The translations under genes were made by a program, and so were the position numbers. A stretch of DNA of 64,000 nucleotides from Icerya purchasi (taxonomy: Eukaryota > Arthropoda > Insecta > Hemiptera > Monophlebidae), in the NCBI GenBank assembly GCA_039619475.1, contig CM077115.1, positions 185,162,106-185,226,105 of the forward strand, read 5' to 3'. Of this stretch, positions 35,470 through 49,739 are shown piece by piece (the first letter of the stretch is position 1; the number at the start of each line of letters is the position of its first letter). The notes beneath the pieces were generated by a model. That model did not search any database. It saw only the letters and a program-made list of their open reading frames with translations, and was not told the origin of the DNA.

Positions 35470-36569
35470 GTAATTTTTCCTATCTTTTCCATATATTTTT
35501 TCCTAATGGCAAATTTAGTTTAAAAAAAAAAAACGGCATTTTTTGAGAATTTGCACTATATGTTTTTCTTTTTGTAACAAGTAAATTAATTGTTTCGGCA
35601 ATAGCGCTCATTTTAGTTGTTATTTCTGAGATACTTTATTATAATATAGGTAGTCGACTTGGCTTTATTTTAACAAGTTTTCTGATTTTAAAATAAGTTA
35701 TATAGCTTAGTTACATTTTATTTATTTAACATAGGGAATTAGACTGATTTAAGTTCCTTCACCGAACGTTTAAAAACTAAAAGCACTTTTCCCTGAAGCA
35801 ATAACGATAAAAAAAATATTGAATTGACTTCATTCAAAAAGCACACTGACTAACAGCAACCGCAAGCGCCTACAGCTCCGGACTTGTTTAAGCCACTGAC
35901 ATGATGGCAATACGCTGCGTCCGCAACCCGTACACAAACTAGTGCCAGCGTTGAGTGTCCCGTGAACGTAAACACCAGATGATCCATATGGGTTCGTTCA
36001 TTAAGTATCCGGAATGCAGTCAAAACTTGCGATTCAGTTCCAGATTTGTATTCAAAGAAATAACGAAGTTACCTATCCACTACTAAGTGTAGGTCCATTT
36101 TGTCCACCGGCAATTCATGCTGACACTGTAACTAACATCACATCAAATCAATAATAAACGGCCGCATCTCGTAGCATATTACCTAACTACAAATAAGTAA
36201 TATTATCAGGACCGAGTCGTAATCTTACCTAAATATACGCACCTTGCACGTCGGAGTATGTATTTAAAAAAAAATAAAACGTTGTCGCCCGTAGACGCAC
36301 TAGATTCGGTAGGCTAGAAACTCTAAGCCTGTGTTCAAACTAGACACACGCAGTTTCGTTCGTGAAGTCTCTGGAACAAAGTGTGTGGTTCAGTTTTTTC
36401 TTGCGTAGCTATTGATATCTGATGCACTCCTAAGACAGAAATTCTACACATTCGAACTACAGCCTCACGATGAAAATATTACTAAATATTCTGTAAAAAT
36501 TATAAAATTTTCAAGTTATTAAAATTTAAGTAAATCACCGAAAACCGGAATCGAATATTTAAAAAAAAA

Positions 36570-36676
36570 ATATATATCTATTATATCTATTATATATATA
36601 TCTATTATATCTATTATATATATATATCTATTATATCTATATCTATTATATCTATTATATATATATCTATTATATC

Positions 36677-36722
<46 letters not shown>
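36570..36722. repeat. Compound TATATCTATTA microsatellite
   Basis: An irregular array of TATATCTATTA and TATA units ending in a pure (TA)n block of about 20 units. Confidence 0.9.
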
Positions 36723-36725
<3 letters not shown>

Positions 36726-36855
36726 TATAAATAAATAAATACGTGATAATCACGCTCAACTTAAATAATGAACTCATAGGCGTTTTTAGAATTGGCTAAC
36801 TTTAAAATTTTTAGTAGGTTCGGTTCTGCCGACACTTAGTATCGACCCGCCACTG

Positions 36856-37439
36856 ATGCGTAATAGTGTATATCTAATAATCATGTACGTTATTTAAAGA
36901 AGTTAGAATCGAATAAAAACCGTTGATGGAATACACGCGTTAAAAATTTTAACTCATCATCTTGAAGTATAGTTTAAGCAATATTAATTATTGAAGCTAA
37001 GGATAAATGAAATTTATTTAATTTGTAAAAATTTTATGAATTAATTAAATTTTTTTTTTTTCGAAATCGACGTATATAACATTTACGTATACCTGAACGT
37101 AACATCCAGTATCATTATTGTTACCATTATTTTGTACAATAATCTCGAATATAGCGGCTTTGTATTAATAATCGATTTATTCAAGTTGCAGCAAATCTTT
37201 TATTTTTCGCATTCCATTCAATCATCAAAGGCAATGCCGCTTCTATTTCTCTAAATCTTCCTCTCACCGAAAAACATCAAAATATGAATGTTCTATATTC
37301 CAGTTCCGCTCTTATAAACGCCAACGATTAACAACAAACATTCGACCCAACTTAGGACATGCTTGTTAATTAATTTTACGATCAATTTAAAAAAAAAAAA
37401 ATCTTAGAAAATAAAGATACACACATTTCCATCCTGAAG
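36856..37439. other. AT-rich stretch with nothing recognised
   Basis: No ORF, repeat or RNA signature was seen. Confidence 0.4.
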
Positions 37440-38135
37440 GTTTTAAACTTTTTTCCTTTTGCTCCGTTTTCGCATCTGAATCATTTGAAATTCTTCGAAC
37501 AATTATTTTCATTTCACTTTCCTCCGATGGTGTAACAAATTTCCTATATTTCTCCTAATATTCTAAAAGTCTCTTGCTAGTTCTCATTCACCGCCATCAG
37601 CTGACTATATCATTTTGCCTGTACGTTCTCGTGTTTTCTATTTCTGCCGAGCTCGTTCCATTCAAAATAATCTCCTTCGAACACTCAGTGTCAATGTGAG
37701 TGCAATTGATTCCTTAGCACGTTCAGCTTTTGTCAATGGTCGATTTAATAAATTCTCAGCTCACAATATCCGTTCTTTGTCACAACATATTCACACTAAA
37801 ATATGAACTGAGGTTTACTCCCCTGCCTATTCTAAAACTTTCTTCTTTTATCATCAAATTACACCCTATCCTTCTTCGTAACCTTGGTTTTCCCCTACCT
37901 CAGCATCATGCCGTCACTTCCTCCATAATACGTCTTCGTCTCAATTTTCGAGTCCTGCCTATCTGCCTACTCTGTTCTTCATCCTGCAGATCATAATTAA
38001 CGACGCCGACCTCTTTCTCTTTAAGTTCTCCTTTTTCCCCAGGAGCATTTCCTTTAAATTCTATTTTGTCCTCCGGTTTTCTTTTTCCTTCTTGGAATTT
38101 TTTTTATTATTATCAAAATTCCTAGAAGAAAAAAA
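37440..38135 (+). mobile_element. LINE-A-like RNase H end fragment
   Basis: The + strand encodes AIDSLARSAFVNGRFNK (near 37700), aligned with LVDSLARSVATNGLFIS of the copy at 2726. It has the same pyrimidine-rich composition and ends in an A-rich tail at 38130. Confidence 0.6.
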
Positions 38136-38320
38136 AAAACTCTTCTTCCTGTCGTCCAATATCCCTTACTCCATGCCTAGGGAAACTTTTCGAAACTATC
38201 CTAAACAGACGCACGGTTTGATGGCTAGAAAGTAATGATTTACTTCACAGTAAAATATTCGGTTTTGGGCTTAGTCTCTCTGCATTAATCATTTCATTTC
38301 AGATATTCTTAAACGAAAAT
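38136..38320 (+). mobile_element. LINE reverse transcriptase fragment
   Basis: One frame reads CRPISLTPCLGKLFETILNR, a stop, then WLESNDLLHSKIFGFGLSLS. This is the RT motif pair YRPISL...K..E...R and ll...qFGFR. It follows rather than precedes an RNase H piece, so it is a separate insertion. Confidence 0.7.
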
Positions 38321-39569
38321 TATAATGTAACAATGGGTTTATGTACCCATAATAAACGTTCTCGCAAAAATTTCGAAAAAAATCGTTAGCTGGCACTTCT
38401 TCTTTTTTTAACTTAAAAAATGTCTTTGTTATGGGGGAGTAAGTGACAAAAAAACGTAACCAAAAAGCGGAATGATCATTTTTTATCGACAACGGTTCAA
38501 CGGGTAATTTTTAATGTAGTTTTTGCAAGCCCAAACCTGCGCTGCATTTTTTGCTGTTAAATTACCTACTACCCATGTACATCAACCGGCAGCCATTAAT
38601 CCAAAACAGATTCCAAAAAGTCTTGCCATCATCAACAGCAGATATGTGTGCTGTCTTTGTGCCTTCGATTGAGTATAGGAACGTGGTTTAATTATGGAAG
38701 TTAATTTTCAATCCGAAATAAGCGAAATTATGAGCAACTGTTTAAGCAGCTTCTTATACGGACGTTTAATCCGCCCATCATCAAAAATGTGAACCGAATA
38801 GGATTCGCTACCTTGCATCGTTTTTGCCATGTGTAGGAACACGTCGTTACTCAATGTTTCCCGTCTTCTAACGGCTTTACCAATGGGGATCGTATCATCG
38901 ATACACTGCAAAAGTGATTTAATTGGAATGGTCAAGTTTTTTTCTGTATACAAAACCATGCGCATTCAATTTTTTTTTTTTTTTTTTTATGGGTACGCCA
39001 ACGAAAAGCACTTAAAGAATCATATTAAACTGCCTATAACATCTCTTTAAAATTTAAAAACTTTTATCTGGTTTTTCACATTATTAATTTGTAAATTCTC
39101 ATGTTTAATCGAAAACTTTCCTAACATTCTCTCTATATATAGCTGATAACAAACACCTTAATTCCATTTCTACGCCGACGTAATACGACATTACTCCTAA
39201 ACTTGTCCTTGGCGTTTATATCCTCCCTAGAATAAATTATAAAAACGAATCCTTAGCCAGCGGATCTGTTCTACAAAATACCCTTAATTCAGTTCGCTAC
39301 TAACGTTTTTGCATAATAACGGGTTTACGTACTGCTTGGTCATTTAAACAGCGCCTTCTATGCAACGTTCTTCAAAGACCACATTTATAGTCGTTTATTG
39401 CATACATTTAGAAGAAGAAAAAGTGTGTTCCGCACTGCACTTATACAGTTACATAGATATGAAATACTGTACGTTAAACATATATATATATAATGTATTC
39501 CATTAATAAGCTACGAGATTATAAATTAAAAGAACTTGAACGAATTTGCATGCACTGTACGGTATAACA
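38321..39569. other. Intergenic, two unassigned minus-strand frames
   Basis: A minus-strand frame at 38965-38708 (85 codons; IDDTIPIGKAVRRRETL, VHIFDDGRIKRPYKKLL) looks protein-like but I do not recognise it. A poly-T tract (38968-38989) lies upstream of it. Nothing else was seen. Confidence 0.3.
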
Positions 39570-39624
39570 AATGTAATATTACTAACAGAAATACCGTATT
39601 TATTTCTGTTAATAATATTACATT
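39570..39624. repeat. Near-perfect 24-base palindrome (hairpin)
   Basis: The arms AATGTAATATTACTAACAGAAATA and TATTTCTGTTAATAATATTACATT pair with one mismatch around a 7-base loop (ccgtatt). Confidence 0.9.
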
Positions 39625-42439
39625 TATTACCCTATGATACATACAAGAGGTGAATTTGTTCATGGGAGAGAATGAAGTTCGTATTACTTTACAAGGTTTA
39701 TTAAGTATGCAGTCTCGATCCAGAAAGGAATAATGGTCGGAATATAATATTTCTAGCTATAATCTTTAATTACATATATTGTAACAGCCGTAGAATGTCT
39801 TTGTGACAATCCGTATAAAAGTTAACATTAATGTAATTACTTCACTATATCCACTGTAACTAGAAGCCATGGTGCGGTCACAATCAGTGTGCGCAGGGAC
39901 AAATTTACCTTCTAACGAAATCCGCACATCAACGCAATTTGATGATACATATTAAGTATTCTCTCATGTTTAGCTGTGGGGTTTTAACTGCATAAAATTT
40001 TACATAAATTAAAACATTCGGAATAAATAAAATTTAACAACATCGCAACTGTTCAATCCCTCGTGGCCATGATTTCGTGACCACTATTATCCGTCACCTG
40101 AAACACCAAACTGAGGAAAATGATCTTTGTTTCACGCGTATCGAACGCTTTTAAGGAAGCTTTACAAATAGCTCAGTCCATCTCGCAGAAGGCCGGCCCC
40201 TTCGTCTAGTTCCTTCTATACGACCTTGTGCGATAACTGATTCCATTGTTCCTGCTCTGATAACAGGGCCAAAATATTATTAATGAGACTCTATATTTAC
40301 CATGCAAAATAAGATAAATAAGAGTCATTTCTTTAGAACAGCAGATAAAATACATATCTGACGCGTGTTCATGAAAAAAACAAAAAACAACACCTACGTA
40401 ACACAATAATTATATTTCGATAATAAGAACAACAAAGTAGTCTAGTGTTTCACTGGTCTCCTCCAGTGACGCCATAGCGCAATGTGAACTTGCGTGATCA
40501 TTTACCACGTATTTTAATTATCATATTGTATCGATTGATAATTTTTTTTTTTAAGTTTGTTTTTTTTAATTTTCTTACCAACAGAAAACGTTGACCTATG
40601 AAATAATTAAATACATCTTAATAATTAAAAATTTAATTAAAATTTAATACTTTTAAATATTAATAAAATGAAGGAGGTGAATCTAGAGATATAAGATGCC
40701 AAGAAGAAAAAATAAAAGTGAAGTTTTGTAAAAAAAAATTTTCTTGCATGGAACAGGCTGGCACAGAGAGCAAATCTGTTTGACAGACAAATAGGAGCTC
40801 TCGAAAAATAAATGATCTTCATGACACGTTGAAGTTGGACAGTACCTTGAACTGTTACAGAAAACCGGTTAAGGGAGACTGAAAGCAGGTTACGTTTAAA
40901 CCTGAATCGGAATAAGGTGGTTTAGAGCAAGGGAAAAGAGGAGGACATCGAAATATCAAAAACGGATAAATAGAATAAAATTTTGTGTAGATATCAGACC
41001 AGAATTCTGGATGAAACTTTTTAGATAAAGAGAATTTTATAAGAACAAAAGTCGTTATAGCAGGAGTACAGTAACTTCTTAAAGATTTCTGACTAAAATA
41101 GTTTCCATTAATATTAGTTGGATATAAAAACCCGAAAAAAGTCGTCATTTTACGAATGAAAAGTTGGAATATAAAATATAATTAGTTTTTTACAGAAAAC
41201 GTAATGTCGTAGACTAAATTCTAATATTGCCCGTTTTTTTTTTAAAAAAAAATAAAAATTTGAAACAGAACATTAAATATTGTCCAAAAAAAGTAATGGA
41301 CAAATACAAAAAAAAAAAAAAAAAATCACGCTCACAAGGAATAGGTACTATACTAAGAGTACCAGCGCGTTCGCTACAATCATAAAAAATACGAAATGTA
41401 AACTTAACCTATTGCAATAAGCCAAATGTAGAAAACACAAACAATAAGAGTAAAAACATTCGGAACGATGTTTAGGAAAGGGCAAACACACATCTATTCT
41501 ACAGTTCGATTAAAAAAAATATTTTAGATATCTTTAGGTGGCGTCGAAATTAATTTATCAAGTATTTATCCCACTTTGCAGACGCATGCAATGCCGACCT
41601 TAAGCTAAACTTCGGAATATGACTGGTACAAATTGGTTGTGACTGTTTATGCATGGCTGTATGCTTTAAGAAAACATTATTAGTAACCAGATTTTTATGT
41701 CACATAGCTCAAATGTTGTTCAGAGTAGCGTTTGCGTGTTTGTTGACTAATTAACGTGTACCATACCGCCAGGAGAAAAAAATATTTCACCGTGGATAGC
41801 AATGCTGGAGTATTTCCATACGACCGGAATATTCTATTCTGCCGTATATGCGAAAGAAATATCGCGTTCCAATTACAACAAATGTGAAAACAAATGTTCA
41901 TGTCACCGGGAACGAATAAGAAACGTCCACGCCAACAACTTCTTTCGGAAACCAATGCCCATGCGATGTCATTTTCGGAGCATAGGCATTTAGTTTTGAT
42001 TTGTGTGAAGTTTGCAAGCGATATTCAAATTAAACAAATTCGACTGTTCCCCGCTGAAACAATTTGTTCGAAAATACTGCTTAAACCAAAATATACCGGA
42101 CGAATCTATGCAAAAATTATGAGCCGATAATTCATGAACGCGCGATGTAAAAAATACGCAATGAAATTGAAAATACTCGTTATCTAATCTGGATAACGGT
42201 TGATGAAACAATCGGCAGGTAAGCAAACTGAATAGTTGGAAAATTAGATTTCGAACTCTCTTCTTCGTACTTCATTGCGTGCAAAGAGAAATTGGAAATA
42301 CCGATTATTCTACAATTTCAAGATATGTAAACGGGAAAATTAAAAAATATTTCCAAATCCTTCTTTGGAAGAAGTATGTTGTTTTTATTTTTGATGCAAC
42401 TCCTTACACGCCGAAGGAAACTACTCTAGGTATTTTATG
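39625..42439. other. Intergenic, no secure feature
   Basis: A minus-strand frame at 41148-40855 has the pyrimidine-rich codon bias of LINE-A but no motif. The part at 41640-42230 is more complex in sequence and may be a transposon relic. There is a poly-A run at 41310-41326. Confidence 0.35.
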
Positions 42440-43560
42440 CTAATTTAATATTTAGCGAATAGACATGAAGGATGAACACCATTAAATGTCGAGATGAAAA
42501 ACGACTTGTACCAACTAACGAACACCATATAGTTAAAACTGCGCGATTTAATAACATATTAAAGAATAAATGCAGTGGTTCACCCTCCTTGGAGAGATCG
42601 GTTGGAAGATGTACACCTCATCCCTTTACCGTGAGAGTGAAAAAGTGGTATTTCCTCATGCTGGATTCTCTTACATGATGGAGTTGTATGTGATTATCAT
42701 GGAACTAGAGTATTTTAAAAATTGGAAAAAGAAAAAGGAAAAAGCTCATATTTTATCAGATTCACTAAGCGTACTAACCAAGTTGAGTAAAAACGAATTC
42801 AAAGCGTATATATAATGTAGATGTTACAAGTATACAGGTTACAATCGCAAGACATCATAATGGAAATTAAGCAGGTTCTGCGCCGTACGACATACACGGA
42901 AATGAAGTAGAAGATAAATCAGAAGTGCAGCAAATTTTATTAAATTGGGAGGAATATTGATTATAACGTAATTCTTAGGTTACCCCCAATTTTATGTAAC
43001 GAAAAATGTCCCAAAAAAATGTTCCAATTTTATGTAACGTTTGTTATATTTTATAGGACTTTTGTAATTATGTTATTATATTCAGATGGACCGATTTAGA
43101 ATTACGTTGTAAATTTTGATAATTTTATACAAAGTATAGAAAAAAAGGAAACAGAAATGTAAGCAAGAGGGGTCAAGGGGCACAGTCCCTTACGAGCTAA
43201 AATGGCCGAGTTATATACATGTATATATATATATATAATATATTTATATATATATATATATACATTTATATGTATATGTATGTATATTTATATATAACCG
43301 GATATACAAGAAAATCAACCTCCAAAAGAGGAAAAAACATACTATCTATTTAGAGAATGTATAGAAAAACAACCCTGGTAATAACTACCTAGAGAAAGGC
43401 AATGATGAACAGTAGAATTAGGGTAAGTCACCGTCGAACTCCATATCAAGATTAGGAATTTCACTGATAACAATGAGTGTAACAAATGTGCAGCAGAAGG
43501 AACATTCGAGCATATGGCACTGTCATCATGAAAGAAAAGTGCTTGCAGGGGGATGATCCC
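42440..43560 (+). mobile_element. R1-like LINE 3' part, interrupted by repeat B
   Basis: Frames at 42570-42815 carry RNase H motifs (AGFSYMMELYVIIMEL, then AHILSDSLSVLTKLS), followed near 42890-42930 by PYDIHGNEVEDKSEVQQ, the H-G-N-E-V-A-D motif. After the insertion, 43430-43510 encodes RTPYQD and NECNKCAAEGTFEHMALSS, the C-terminal zinc motif. It has many stops and is a dead copy. Confidence 0.75.
42960..43310 (-). repeat. Dispersed repeat B copy, inside the R1-like LINE
   Basis: It is the reverse complement of parts of 2471-4305: 'cctaagaattacgttataat', 'caaacgttacataaaattgg', 'accgatttagaattacgttgtaaa' and 'agcaagaggggtcaaggggcaca', ending in (TA)n. It lacks the middle block present at 3805-4180. 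Confidence 0.65.
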
Positions 43561-46500
43561 ATTTACGTTCCGTAACCGTTAAAACAGTAAATAATTGATC
43601 AGGCGTTGAATGTATAAAATTATGTACAATTTTATTAAAACATCCGAAATAGGAAGTTGAGAAGAACAAAAAAGTGTACCCACAAAAGAGCAGAAGTCGG
43701 TGACGTATTCTACACGGTAAGGAGATAGTAGAGCTAATGTATATAGTGTATATGTCAAATCTCGCTGTAAGTAAGCCGAAGCTTCTTCCAGTTTGCTTAG
43801 TATACTTTTTTTTCGAAGCCTAATCTGAAATAGAACTAAACGCCTGGAAGATTAAAATCCCAAGGAGAAAGGAGCATTCTATTCAGAGATATAATCGTGA
43901 AAAAAACTTAATATCATCAAGAATATACAAAGTACCCACTTTTTATACCGGTCTACGTAGTTTTCACGTAGCTAGAAAGGAAATTTCTTGTTTTTCCACT
44001 TTTTACGTACAGTTCTTTCTCTTTAATTCGGCCCAAAAAAGGTATTCTTTTAATATGACTTTTCCATCTGAACGTCATATCTTTACGGAGAATTTTTATG
44101 TTTTTCCGACAGACATTGACACTCTTCTCCACGTAAATCCTTTTCCTGCCAACGAAATTCTGCTGAATTTTACAAATTGTACGTAAAATATGTAAAACGC
44201 AATAAATAGACACTCGCACCAACTCGTACACAATTATCTCATTTTAAATCTTCCAAATGGTAACCTGTAATAATTATCAGTTCGGAACCGAAACGCATAC
44301 GGTAATGTGCGTATACCTGTCGAGAAGAAACGACATATAAATAGCGGCAAATGACTTTTATAGAATAGAGTCGTTAATTAAATCGAATTTTAGCCGCTTC
44401 GCATTAGTGCAGTTATTGAGATATCACACTAGTATTACGTATGATAGGAAGGTGAAAATGGTAATAACCCACGAAAACTCATTAAAAACAACAACAATGT
44501 GGTGAGACTAGACTATTATATGGTACCGGGGCAGCGTGCATCAGCCGGCTAGCCTTCGGGAGTCTTTACTTCTAGGAATTACAACAGGCAGTCGTAATGT
44601 ATTGTTCGCGTACCTGCTTCAGAGAATTACGTGTAATGAATATTATCGGCAACGTTCACGGCACCAGAGCCAGTAGATGAAAAAGAGTCGAGCCAGTAGA
44701 TGAAAAACGCCCGACGCTAGAATCGAATGAAGAAAAGCATACTACATTCAGGCCGCGTCCGTAGAGCAGTAGTACCATATTCAAAAGTGCCAGTCATCTT
44801 TTGATTACCGCAAGCGTCTTACAAAAATCGCTTACCAGCTTCCAGTTTAAAGACATTTAATAATTACCAGCGGAACGTCGCTCTCTTCAACAGAGAACGT
44901 CTCTTATTTGTTCCTTTTTCGTTTTCTTTATTTTTTCCTAATTACAAACGGGATATAATGTAGCAAAGTTGGAAATAAGCCGAATTACTACATTGCTGCA
45001 AAATTGGATATTAACTGGCGAGACGTTTTTCAAAGAACGGATTAACGATGAAGAAACTGTAAAGCGCCAAGTCACCGGCGACAGTATATAAGCGGAGGAA
45101 TAATAGTAATACCCCATAAACTGGTTCTCACGATGACGTCAAACTTTGCAGGAGCAGTGTTAAAATAAAAATTGTTAAAACGAGTCTCGGCAAAAATATT
45201 TAATAATTTCAAAAACGAGAACAGCCGAAGTTTTATAGTCTAAGAACAAACGAACCAGAAAAAAAGAAATTGCGCGTCCTTAAAAAAACTCGGGGGGCTA
45301 TTTGAAAATTATTGGTATTTCGATGTGTTAGAAGATTTTTGAGAAGTAATTTATAAGAAACAAAAAAAAAAAAAAAAAAAGTTTTTTTTCTCAATACGAA
45401 CACAAAAATCACTAAAACCTGTACTGCTCGGCTTCTTTTTAACATCGTAGGAATTAGAAACCTTGGAGAGCTTTAACCCTGATGGTTTTTTTGTTTGTGT
45501 GTTTCATTTAGATTCGTCACAATTATTTTCCAGGAAAAAAAGAAATCTGAAAAAAGAAAAGTTAAAATTAGTTATTTTAATTCGGTCGTTTTACAAAACA
45601 TCGTACGAATTGTGCACGAACAGGAAAGAGATATATAAGAAGGTTCGAAAAAATAAATGGCACGCTTCGAAGGGATTTCCGAGATTAAAAACTGATTATA
45701 CTTTCAAAATTGATTTACCGATGCGCCCGCTTTAATGATATTTAAATAATGCTTTCCGAATAAAAAAAAGTGATTTGTTTTATTATCTTTTTCTTAACGT
45801 GAGATATCCCTATTTTTTTTTTAAACCGCTAGTGAATATTTTTAATCTGCGTGATAATGCGTGAAGTTATTGCGTGTTTTTTTTATTTCATTTTTTTCTG
45901 TTTACCTTTCCGTATAATTATTATTAAAAAAGCGTGTTTTTGCACCTGTTAGTATACATATAGGGGGGGGGCTACTTTTTTTCTTCTATAATCGACATTT
46001 ATTTTAGCGATACTAAAATTTTAGAACGACCCCACGTTTGACAGGAATCATGCTTTTAGACATGATTTTCAGCTTTATTTTCCCTACTTCCTCCGGTATA
46101 CCCACCTTCGCTGAATTCCCGGTAATATTCCCGCCATCGCGCTCATAGCTGGATACTAAAAACGCGAAATCAAATTATTAACGATATTTCGTATCCAAAA
46201 ACGTTACTATTGCACATTTCTGCTCTTACTTGTGCAGCATCCCGGTTTATTCTAAGTGTAATTTTTATCGGGATTTTTTTATAATTAACAGAATATTTAT
46301 TTTTCTTTTCACACAACATTGTCTAGCATATTATTAATTAATACGTTACAGTGAATTAAATTTATTTACAATATTAATATTTGCACTCTAAAATAATTTC
46401 GATTTAATTAGTCGAGAGATAATAATATGAATAATCTATTACATTACTCTTTATCTTAAATTACAAAAGTTCCATATAAGATTCTAAAGGCAGTGGAATT

Positions 46501-48629
46501 ACAGAAACCTAAATCTACAATGCTCTATATATATATTTAAAAAAAAACCGACGTATCTATTAAAAATAGTACACCGACATGTCTGGAATTAAGTAATCAC
46601 ACTTTGAAACAAGTTGGTATGTCATTATTAATAAATGTATCCGTTTCTGTAATGTAGTAAATTTATCGTATTATTCCTTTACCGTAAGAAATTATAACCG
46701 GTAGTATAACCCTTAAAAGGTAATTCAGCACCTAAATTTTAAGTGGGAAGTGATCCATCGTTACCATTTAACGGTTAATTTTGCGTATTTTAAAGTGATC
46801 GCATATTTTTATTGTATACTTTTAATCGTGAAATTTAATATAATCCTTTCAGTTCTTATCATGAACATGAGAAGAATATAATTACTGTGATATTGTTAAA
46901 ATTCTATGCCAAACTTGAAAAAAGTTAATATGTTTCATATCAATAAAAAATTGACAGTTTATATGAATTTAGCGATCAAACTAAGAAGCAAATATGGTAT
47001 ATAACATACGTATATATATATTTTTATTAGGACTCGGCGTTTCCTTTTTACCAGCTTGCTTAATATTTAGAGTAACGGTTTATTTTATTTCCATTTATTT
47101 TTCATCATTATTGTATTTCCACATCGTTGACTCTTATAAATTTGTGTATTAAGCAGGAAGCGTGTCACCCTTGAGGTATCCCTTTCCTAAGTGTTCGTTT
47201 GAGCCCTGTCCAAATGATTCGCATACTACTACACTACTCTTATAACATTGATACCGGCGCAAAACGTGCTGGGCACCTGTTACGTTTCACTCTCAGCCTA
47301 GCTATAGTTAACACCTCTTTCGAGGTTTCCTTTAAACCATCGCCGATCACTTTTTGTATTTCAGTACAATTACCCCCCCCCCCACTTGTGAGAGCTACGT
47401 TCTTGAAATTCCTCATTCCATTTCATATATAAACAACTACGACAAAGGCTCTCCAATTTGGCTTCAGATTAACCGATTCTTACGAAATATTATCTGGGTC
47501 CTTCTCATTTTCTATAATTTCGAAATAGGCCGGCACCCCATTTTAGAGTGATTCAGGTCCCGGATAACTGTAGCTGAAGTACTCGTCCTCTTGTAAGACA
47601 TTCTATGTTTACCGCTATCATCCAGTCACCTAACTGAACCGGTAGTGCCGCGAAGCAATCTGTTGGTATTAATATTTTTTCACTGAAAAGGTTTTGCAAA
47701 ATACTCCAGGCATTTTAATACATTTTCAGTAAAGTTCCCGCGCATGTACATCATTAGTTTTGCCTGTTTCATAAATTCACTATGATTTTCAAACTGTTCG
47801 CCGCTGTCGAAATTTATCGCTATATTTATATTGCTCTTTCCGAATTACCGCGATTAATATCACGTTTTAAATTACAATTACCGTTAACTTTACCGTTACT
47901 TCAAAATTATTTACAATTAAATGATTTTAACACGAATCCATCAGAGCTATGAACACAACATTTTCATTTTGCAACGTTAACTCATTTTAAAAGCTAGCGT
48001 AGAAACTGAATAAAAAAAATTTAAAGCATTAATAAAACGTTAAAAATATCTTATTTCATATAACATAAAATATCGATAGTGGTCGATGTCACAGAGTTAA
48101 CATGTGGCGACGATTAGCTCGTCCCACAATACTTTTGTCTCTCTGTCTTCTCATACATCGCACCTCGTAATCTACCGCATACATAGATATGAAATAGCAA
48201 CTACGGTTTTCCTAAAGTAGTAATTACTGAATATTCTGTTGCGTCAACGTGCAACTTCGAAGACATCTAGAACGATCATTTTCAAATTTCACAGTCAGCC
48301 GTTAATTAAATATTCTCTTGGCCGATTATGTATTTCTTGACACAAAGCCTTCCGACACTAGTTGTCACGGTATGATAAAATTATCGACTATGCCATGCAA
48401 ATCGTTCATCGGGAAATAAATTTATTTACGCGAAACATCTTCATATCAATTATAATCGGGACTGATTATTAAAGCTGTCCCGCCGGTCTCAACATGGCGT
48501 CACGATTGTCGTACATTATTAAAATTTTCTTACGAGTTTTGTTAGTGTCATAGAAATCGCATATAGTGTATTTTCATAATTTTTAAGACAAATAATTATT
48601 TTTGGCAATCGTTATTACCGATGTACATT
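43561..48629. other. Intergenic, nothing recognised
   Basis: AT-rich, with poly-A/T tracts (45361-45390), a G run at 45962-45969 and a C run at 47375-47385. The longest frame (45463-45735, 90 codons, Lys-rich) shows no family features. Confidence 0.4.
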
Positions 48630-49135
48630 TTTTTTTTTGCTTTTTTTTCTTTTGTTTACGAGTTTGTCAATGAAAACATTAACCCGAGAAATGAGAAGAA
48701 GGAGAAAATAAAATTCTTAAACGTTTAAGGATAGAGGATAAAAATAATTCAAGATCAGGAATAACAGAAACAGAAGGAAATGAGAGAATGTAAGAAGCAT
48801 CGATACGGGTCGTAGGAATACCGGGTTTTAATAGAGAAGATCGCACATTCAAATATAACATGATATCAGGATCACGAGGAAAGTAATTAGAAGGGGGTGA
48901 GAAGCACAGAATGGAGTAGAAGTAAATGAAAACCGTGAAAATGATGCGAGAAGGAGACTGTGATTAAAGCGAAAGCGACAAATAAGATTGTAGAGCGTCT
49001 AAGAGAGGACAAGTAAACTATGGACGAGCAGGAAAAGATGGCTGAGTAAAGAGATAAAAAGAAGCAGGATTAGAAAATGAAGAAGAATAAGAGTGAGCCA
49101 TTGTCCGGAATAAGCGGCTGAGGTAAAAATAGTAA
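48630..49135 (-). mobile_element. LINE-A 3' fragment, minus strand
   Basis: The minus strand encodes SFSNPASFYLFTQPSFPARP, a stop, F, aligned with FFTNPRSFYLSVQPFPSSPPWF of the copy at 2726. It continues to a degenerate 'attgacaaactcg' plus A-rich tail at 48630-48665. Confidence 0.6.
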
Positions 49136-49739
49136 TATTACGAGCAGAAAAAGGTGTCTAAATGTATACCACTCAAAATGGAAGAAAGGGCTAATGAATA
49201 TCTTCAATTCGAAGCCTACTTATTAGAGTCAGCATCGAATTAAAATTACAATATACAGAAGCAATTTAATGAATATTTAATGCAATTTTTTGATTATTGT
49301 TTGTGATTTCTTTGCCGACTACAAAAAATGTTAATGTTATATAAGAATTATCGTAATATCATTTTAAGGTATATTTCACGGTAAAATATATTAGCTTTTT
49401 ATAAAACAAATATTTTTTACTTCTTAGTGTATTTCTATTAAACTTCTATAATAAATCTGAATCTATGTTTTTTTTGGGTTTTTTTTTAATATTTCATTGC
49501 GCAATTTTTAACATAACGCTTAAAAATTGTTTGTCTCGCTAAAAATCAAATTTTTTAAAAGCGACAAGCTTGCAAAAAGCGCTATAGCGATTTAAAAATC
49601 ATTTTCTTTATTCGAATCTCTGTTTATCTCCGTGTTAGTTATAATTTAAAACACTTTAATTTTTTTTAATTACGTTTCTGCGCTTAATATTAATAATATT
49701 TTAATTCTTACGGGCGAGTCATACCGATAAAATTAAATT

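Larger units (their letters stand above)
34896..36855. mobile_element. Possible DNA transposon bounded by CAGTGGC(A/G)GGTC ends
   Basis: CAGTGGCAGGTC at 34896 is inverted as GACCCGCCACTG ending at 36855, and the match extends as CAT outside. Such 'CAGTGGCG' ends are common in hAT-like insect elements. No 8-base target duplication and no transposase domain is visible. Islands C and D lie inside. Confidence 0.4.

Noticed and set aside
45463..45735. 90-codon Lys-rich frame as a gene
   Set aside because: No recognisable domain, no splice context, and composition expected of A-rich DNA.
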